This document shows, piece after piece, positions 58,281 through 64,000 of a stretch of DNA of 64,000 nucleotides. This DNA comes from Sambucus nigra. Its lineage: Eukaryota; Streptophyta; Magnoliopsida; Dipsacales; Adoxaceae. The stretch lies in NCBI GenBank assembly GCA_949130495.1, contig OX422218.1:43284651-43348650 (forward strand), written 5' to 3'. Below the pieces are notes generated by a model. It was not told the origin of the DNA. It was given only the letters and a program-made list of their open reading frames with translations, and searched no databases. The position numbers and the translations under genes are program-made. How positions within the stretch are numbered: position 1 is the first letter of the stretch; the number at the start of each line of letters is the position of its first letter.

Positions 58281-59994
58281 GCAAGTAATCTACTTGCAAA
58301 TTTATGGTTTAAGTAGAATAAATTGCATTGATATCTATGATTTAGAAATGTTAGGGTTTTGGTGGAATTTTGGGTATTTAGCCCTTTGAGATTGATTTGG
58401 ATGATAAAAATTACAAATGATGGTAGTTGGGTGTATTTTTGGTGTACTAGTTCCATTGAATCAATTGGGTTTGGCTGGTTTGGGTTTAGTTATAATTTTG
58501 GAGTTCAAGACTCCATAGCCATTCTTGGCATTTTCGCAGGGGCGAATCGATTCGGCCCCTTGGGCGAATCGATTCGCATAGATGCAGAAACCCAGGTCTT
58601 GTTGTCCGAATCGATTCGGATTTAGACCGAATCGATTCGGCAATTGCAGAAACCAAATTTTATTGTCCGAACCGATTCGCTTTCAGAGCGAATCGATTCG
58701 GTTCAAGCATATTTTGGGGGTCTTTTTCTTTTAATTTTCCTCCTTATTCTTTAGGATTAGGACTTAGGAAACTTCTTTCAAGAAGTAAACTTAGAGTCCT
58801 AGAATAGTATGGAGTTTGGTCGTTACCCTGGACTAGAAATGGGTTCATCTGGTGTTTGTTTCGTGGAGGTTTAAAGTAATGCTAAGGCATTACTTCTTTT
58901 ATCCAAACTCTTAGAAGTTTGGAAGTTAGGTACCCTAACTTCGAGACTAGAAGGGCTTGTCAAGTCAAGTTATATAGGCCTTGGAGATTTGTTGGATCAT
59001 AATGATCATTTGGAGAGTTAATCGGAGATTGTAATTTGAGGTATAAATGATAATATTCGATGGGAATTAGGTTCGCACAAAATGAACCCATAGGTGTTTA
59101 AAGATAATAGGTTCAATTTTAGAATGAACCCCGTTGTTTAATGATATTAGGTTTAATAATAAAGAACCAATCTCATGATTAATGGAAATGCATTTTTGGA
59201 AATAAAATGATTATAAATGTAAATATTAATTTACTGTTACACACCTCTCTAAATGACATCATAAGGGAAGTTCGCTCGTGAGGTGATGCCCCCTGGCTAA
59301 TGAATGCAGGGTGGATATAGTCCTAGGCCATGGGAGCGTTTATGGTTGTATATTTTATGCGGGGGTAGGGAGATTCCGGGTGTGGTCTTGGCTACCACGC
59401 AGGCTCATGGCCGCTTCCCGACGTGTTCCGTTAGGTGCCCAGGTGGTCTTATGTTAGGCCCTGGAAGATGATGGTCATTTAGGGGCGCGCACAGCGGGGA
59501 AACCCGGACTGGCAGTCTTAGATATCGTTATATGTATATGAGTATAACTATATTTTCATCAAGTTGGACTTGATGGTTGTTAAATGCCATAAAGAGCATA
59601 AATATGTGCCAGGAATAGCACGGGAATAATATATGTGCCATAAAGAGCACTTGATGTAAATGATATTCCTAATAAGGAATGGAAAGATAAAATGGGAAGT
59701 TTTAATTAATGAACAGAAATTATAACTTCTTGACTTAACCAAATGTATGGTTTTATTCCTAATAAGGAATGTCTGAAGGAAATGGAAATTGTATTTATAA
59801 GGATGGGTTTTAAATTAAAATGCTTTACCTTTTATCCTTGCTTGAATTTGTAGATAGTATGTCATTTTATCATCCTCATCATTCAGGTGTATCTATTCAT
59901 ATCTTTAATGCTTTTTATTCTTCTATAAATCATATAGAACCCGGCCCTGACCGGTTTACTCTCTTGTTGTATATATATAATTGTATCCGCTCAG
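58281..59994 (+). other. Candidate LTR intron, D second LTR
   Basis: Same signals as in the first D LTR: GAG then GCAAGTAAT, CTGAC at 59947-59951 in CCGG-CCCTGA-CCGG, acceptor AG at 59994. Confidence 0.36.
58543..58700. repeat. CGAATCGATTCG palindrome cluster, D second LTR
   Basis: Five perfect palindromes and one imperfect copy, one unit fewer than the first LTR. Confidence 0.9.
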
Positions 59995-60511
59995 GTGCTC
60001 CACCGCAAGGACGCCCGACTTGACTTTCCAAGTTCCTGGCACCTTCGACGAGCTGTAAGACTTTGCGGGTTATTACAGGATGTTGTATTAGACGCTTTCA
60101 TTCTTGTTATTCTAGATATGATCGGGTCTTGTCCCTCGGGCGTGTGGCCCAAACAATTGTATTTGATTAATGGTTGTATTATGTAAGATATTTTACATTG
60201 TGTACGTTGTCTTATGTAGCTGTGGACCGACAGCTTATTCGGTCCATTTGTTTACGTCTGTTTGAGCTATATTATATATTATCTTTTGGAATTCCACTTG
60301 CTCGTCAGATTGGGTTGTTTAGTTTAAATTTTCATAACTGCATTTTTTAAAATTTTACACTTTTTGGCAACCCGCTTTCTGATTTATTGGGTGGTTTTTC
60401 CCTTATACGCAGTTTATATTTGTGATGCTGAGAACGATATCCATCCATGATTCCTGTTACGTTGAGTATCGGGCTGGCCACCCCTTATCTCGGATTGCGG
60501 GTTGTCACAGA

Positions 60512-60523
60512 TGGTATCAGAGC
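60512..60523 (+). other. Primer binding site, element D second copy
   Basis: TGGTATCAGAGC two bases after the second LTR. Confidence 0.92.
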
Positions 60524-60688
60524 ATCAGGTTCTAGAGTACTAGGATCTGTGTGGACTTGTCTCGTTCTACCGTAGCGTTCTTTGATGTAGAGCCTAATGT
60601 TAGGATTTCTTTGATGCTTATGTTTATGATCTTCTGCAAGATAGATTGTTTTAATTAGCATTCTAATACTATTGTTCTTCCATCTCAG

Positions 60689-61768
60689 ATGCCGTCTAAG
60701 AGAGGTCGCCCGGCGAGACGTGTTAAGGTCGTAGAGAAGGAAGTCGGTCCTCCACCGCCACTACAAGGGATGGTTAATGTTGCGGATGTAGCAAGCATAG
60801 TGGCTGGAGCGGTTCATGCCGCCATGTCCGTAGTGATCCAACAATTGCCATGGGCTCCAGGTGTTCAAGCTCCTACGGGACTTACTCCGTGGGAAAGGGT
60901 TAGGGAGTCCTTCCTAAAGGGCAATCCCCCGGAATTCGAGGGAGGTGCGGATGTTATTAAAGCCAATCAATGGAAGAAAGACATGCAACGCCACCTTCGA
61001 ATGATAGAATGCAGTGAGGATAAGAAACAAGTCCTTACCACCTTTAAGCTTGTCGGATCTGCGTTACACTGGTGGGAAACGATGACCACCCCAGAGCAAA
61101 GAGACACCATGTCAATCACTGAGTTCTGGACTTTGTTTGATCTTAAGTATTTTCCTTCCGCTGTTCAGAGGGAGATGAAGAGGAAGTTGCAAGATGTAGT
61201 GCAAGGGGAGAGGTCTGTAGCGGAGTATGAAGAGGAGTTCACCCGTTTAGCAAATTTTGTACCAGATGAGGTGACTCCGGAAGAGAGGAAGATCTCGAGA
61301 TTTGTGGGAGGTCTAAACTGGAGAATCCGAAGACACTTATTGGGTAACCCAGCTTTCCAGACCTATGGCGAAGTTATAAACGCAGCCTTACTCCATTGCC
61401 AGGAGCAACGATTATATATGCAGGGTAGCAAGAAAGCTACTGAGATGAGGAAAGTGGGGAAGCTTGGAGAGTTTATTGTGAGGGGCAATAATAGGCACGA
61501 ACAAGGTGCTTTGCATCAGGCAGATCGGGGTGGCCCTGGAGATAGAGGTCATCCGGGCCGAGGCTCTTCTCAGTTTCGAAATAACAGAAGTAGGGGTCAG
61601 GAGGAGATGAAGGGACGGTGCTTCCAATGTGGGGAGGCAGGTCATTACAAGAAGGAGTGTCCTCAGATGATTGGGGGTCAGTTTCCTCGAGCTCCGCAGC
61701 AGCCATGTGTTCTGTTTCCACCTCCGGTACCTATTATGGTTGTTCCTCCGCAGCAGGGGCAACTATAG
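60689..61768 (+). CDS. Element D Gag, second copy, C-terminally truncated
   Basis: 359 residues, nearly identical to the first copy through the capsid domain and zinc knuckle. A CAG to TAG change at 61766-61768 removes the last 32 residues, a Pro-rich tail with no known essential motif. The other differences are scattered single substitutions (for example S to G at residue 20, I to T near 196, M to V near 206). The same acceptor-like CATCTCAG precedes the ATG. Function without the tail is possible but unproven. Confidence 0.82.
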   Translation: MPSKRGRPARRVKVVEKEVGPPPPLQGMVNVADVASIVAGAVHAAMSVVIQQLPWAPGVQAPTGLTPWERVRESFLKGNPPEFEGGADVIKANQWKKDMQRHLRMIECSEDKKQVLTTFKLVGSALHWWETMTTPEQRDTMSITEFWTLFDLKYFPSAVQREMKRKLQDVVQGERSVAEYEEEFTRLANFVPDEVTPEERKISRFVGGLNWRIRRHLLGNPAFQTYGEVINAALLHCQEQRLYMQGSKKATEMRKVGKLGEFIVRGNNRHEQGALHQADRGGPGDRGHPGRGSSQFRNNRSRGQEEMKGRCFQCGEAGHYKKECPQMIGGQFPRAPQQPCVLFPPPVPIMVVPPQQGQL

Positions 61769-62111
61769 TATGGGCGTGTTTGTCATGATCGGGAGGCTAT
61801 GTTTCCTCCAGCCCTGTCGGCACCACCCGTTATTGAGGGTAAGTTTTCACTCAGGGATACGTGAGTTATATGTTATTCGATGCGGGTGTTACGCGCTCAA
61901 TTGTTTTACGATCTTTTCTCAGATTTCAGACTTCATAATATCTGCTGAGAGTATTTTCATTAGTATCGAGTTCTAGGTGTAATGGTTCGCTCTTTTCTTT
62001 TGTTTGTATGTATATAGGAAGTTCTCTTATTAAATTGTGCTTGAGGCCGATTTACTCGTCCTTAACATGGTCGAGTATGATGTGATATTGGTATGCGATT
62101 TCTATGCCTTA
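61769..62111 (+). pseudogene. Element D protease remnant, second copy
   Basis: Same decayed DAG protease relic as at 55274-55520, with the same stops, so the damage predates the tandem or the last common copy. Confidence 0.65.
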
Positions 62112-62861
62112 TCTCCACGACCAACAAGTTGAGTGGTAGCATATAGGAGGGGTTCCTTGTTTGGATTCCGCTTCTGCGGGACGCTCCACGCGCGAACCTT
62201 AACGACGTTGGGAGTGGGGATATACTACCTTTCCTTTCTTTTACCTTGTGTGTATTACGCTCTATCTCCATGATCAACTAGTTAAGTAGGCATGTGACAG
62301 AGGGGTTCCTTGTTTGGATTTCGCTTTGCGAGACACTCCGCCGCATGAACACTTAACGATGTTGTGAGTGAAGATATGCTATTCTTTCCTTTCATTATGT
62401 TTTATTTTGTTACATTATTGTCGGAAGTGGGATTTGGAAGTTTAGCCGAGGATCACGTACTAGGATGATTGATGGCTATTAAAGTGCGACATAGGAGCAC
62501 TGCACATAGTTCTCTCCTCTGATCGATATGAGGGAGACCGAGGTACGAAGTCGAATTGAGACTTCGGGTTATGCCTTGATATAGAAGGCTATTTATTGAG
62601 ATGCATATATTATAGGGTATATAACCCTAGGGTTTCACGAAGGGTCAGCTTTGGATTGTTAATATTCTTTTGTTAGTTATATAGTTAGTGTGTAGCTGTA
62701 GAATCTTTTGGTCCCGAACATGTGTCTTAGACCTGTACCCCTCGATGACTGACAACGCGAAGTAGTAGTGTAACGGGAGGGTTCCTTGTTTGGATTTCGC
62801 TTCGGCGAGACGTCCCACGCACGAGACTGAGCAATGTCGGAAGTTGAGAAAGGTCTTGGAC
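62112..62861 (+). repeat. Three copies of the ~130-bp module, D second copy
   Basis: Modules at about 62112-62241, 62262-62399 and 62739-62861 match those of the first D unit. Confidence 0.65.
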
Positions 62862-63414
62862 ACTAGGGATATACTTAGCATTAGGTGTATACGACTTAGA
62901 TAGGGTATGGGTAGATAGACTTTAGTATTGTTTAGGCGTAGGGCCTTTTAGTATGGGACGTAAGTTTAGGGATGCTGTTGGGAGTTGACCATGAATAAGT
63001 CACGCGTAAACTCTAAGAAGGGTTGGTTTCATGTTATATGAAGTGGGAGGATTTCGAGAAGTTGGTGGTTAGGCCGAAGGAGATGAGGCCTCACGTAGTG
63101 GAGTGTTACGGAAGTAACAAAAGGGTGAATTGACTCGTACCCCGAGCCACGTGGTTAAGCTCGAAGGTAGATTCCATTAGTAAGTCCCTGCCATGACGGG
63201 GAGTGATGATACTGGAGTGTCGATTTATTGTGGATGCGCCTCACAAGTTTAAACTTGTAAGGAGTATTATCCCCTATTTTAATTGATGCCCATCTTGAGG
63301 GTGGGGTGCGTTCCCTTAAGAAAATTTTGTTCCGAATGGAAGGGACTTAAGTTTCGCAGATCTGGAGAAATCATGCGGTTCTAAAGTTTCGGTGCATCGA
63401 GGTAATGATGAATC
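62862..63414 (+). other. D internal sequence without RT, second copy
   Basis: Near-identical to 56271-56823; no coding motif. Confidence 0.55.
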
Positions 63415-64000
63415 GTGCCAATTTATACGACGCTAGTACTATTGGCTGGGCATGAGAAGGTTGTTGTACTGAATCAAGACTTTCGTTTCTCATTCTTGGC
63501 AAGGTTCCAAGAAGCCATGGAAATCGAATTATGGTTAATCACTTCTTATCAATTTCCACAAGATGACCAAACCAATAGAATAAACCATATGCCGAGGCGT
63601 ATACTCCTTACCTGCGTGCCTAACTTTAAGAGTAGTTGGGAATGATGCTTCCACTCGTTCAATTCGCCTAGATAGAATTTGTGGTTGGGACGGCGCTTTG
63701 GAAGAGGCCTTGTGTGGTAGGCTTTTTAGATCTCCCGCTTGTTGGTTAGAAGTGCGAGATGATGAGTCTCTCGTATAACCGAGACTGACAAAAGAGCTCA
63801 TGCGATGCGAGAAGAAGGCATCTGGAGTTGAGGTCATTAGACCAAATGTTGTGGTGAGTATCGTCTGTGAAGGGCGTTATGCGTTTCAAGGAGAAAGGGG
63901 AAAAGTTGCACCGCATGATGTTGTACCTTTCCTAGAAATGTCGCGGTGGGTCCGGTAAACTATTCGCTCACTTTGTTGAAACATTTTTGCGGCAAGTTCA
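63415..64000 (+). pseudogene. Element D integrase remnant, second copy
   Basis: Same integrase relic as 56824-57490, with the same lost catalytic residues, continuing past the window edge. Confidence 0.8.

Larger units (their letters stand above)
57713..60509 (+). mobile_element. Element D: second LTR (2797 bp)
   Basis: TGTAATAACCCTCTC to GGTTGTCACA. It is followed by a primer binding site and a complete second gag, so it is shared by two tandem units. Confidence 0.95.

Overview
The window looks like a gene-poor, repeat-dense block of a flowering-plant nuclear genome, probably heterochromatin. It is AT-rich, carries plant Ty3/gypsy chromoviruses of the Tekay/Del type and a plant En/Spm-type CACTA transposon, and has spliceosomal introns. 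The species cannot be told. I see no host gene, tRNA, rRNA or CRISPR; almost every base that can be assigned belongs to a transposable element or its debris.

Layout. (1) 1-9374: chromovirus A, with a partial 5' LTR, a decayed gag-pol and a full 3' LTR. (2) A sits in the last visible exon of a CACTA transposase on the minus strand; the CACTA element runs from 9375 to its terminus at 16398. (3) The CACTA sits in an LTR of an older chromovirus B (16399-25766), whose RNase H/integrase region is split by a solo LTR, B' (20202-23099), with a perfect 5-bp target duplication. (4) 27465-41465: chromovirus C, arranged LTR-internal-LTR-partial internal. Its internal region holds E (32034-35132), a compact non-autonomous element with 1.43-kb LTRs and only 242 bp between them. 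(5) 41466-50762: spacer with a candidate Helitron, LTR scraps, microsatellites and a long-TIR DNA element. (6) 50763-64000: a minus-strand LTR fragment interrupted by chromovirus D, arranged LTR-internal-LTR-internal and running off the window. D has a full-length gag, but its pol is a relic without a recognisable reverse transcriptase.

What stands out. LTRs of families A, B', C and D, which differ greatly in sequence, share one internal plan. A GC-type splice donor context (AG then GCAAGT) is followed about 260-460 bp later by a cluster of short perfect palindromes with a different sequence in each family. Next comes a 3-4 bp GC-rich stem with a 6-nt loop presenting a branch-point consensus (CTGAC or TACTAAC), then a pyrimidine/AT-rich tract and an AG acceptor before a conserved GTGCYCAGCC block. 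I infer a candidate 1.7-1.9 kb intron lying wholly inside the LTR. It would let a spliced gag-pol mRNA exist beside an unspliced genomic RNA. This rests on reading by eye and needs transcript data.

How the parts relate. The autonomous machinery here is broken everywhere: A has stops and frameshifts, C and D lack a recognisable RT, and the CACTA transposase has stops and a frameshift. Only the D gag looks translatable. The minimum order of events is B, then CACTA into B, then A into CACTA; B' went into B independently. E went into C, and D went into an unrelated reverse-oriented LTR.
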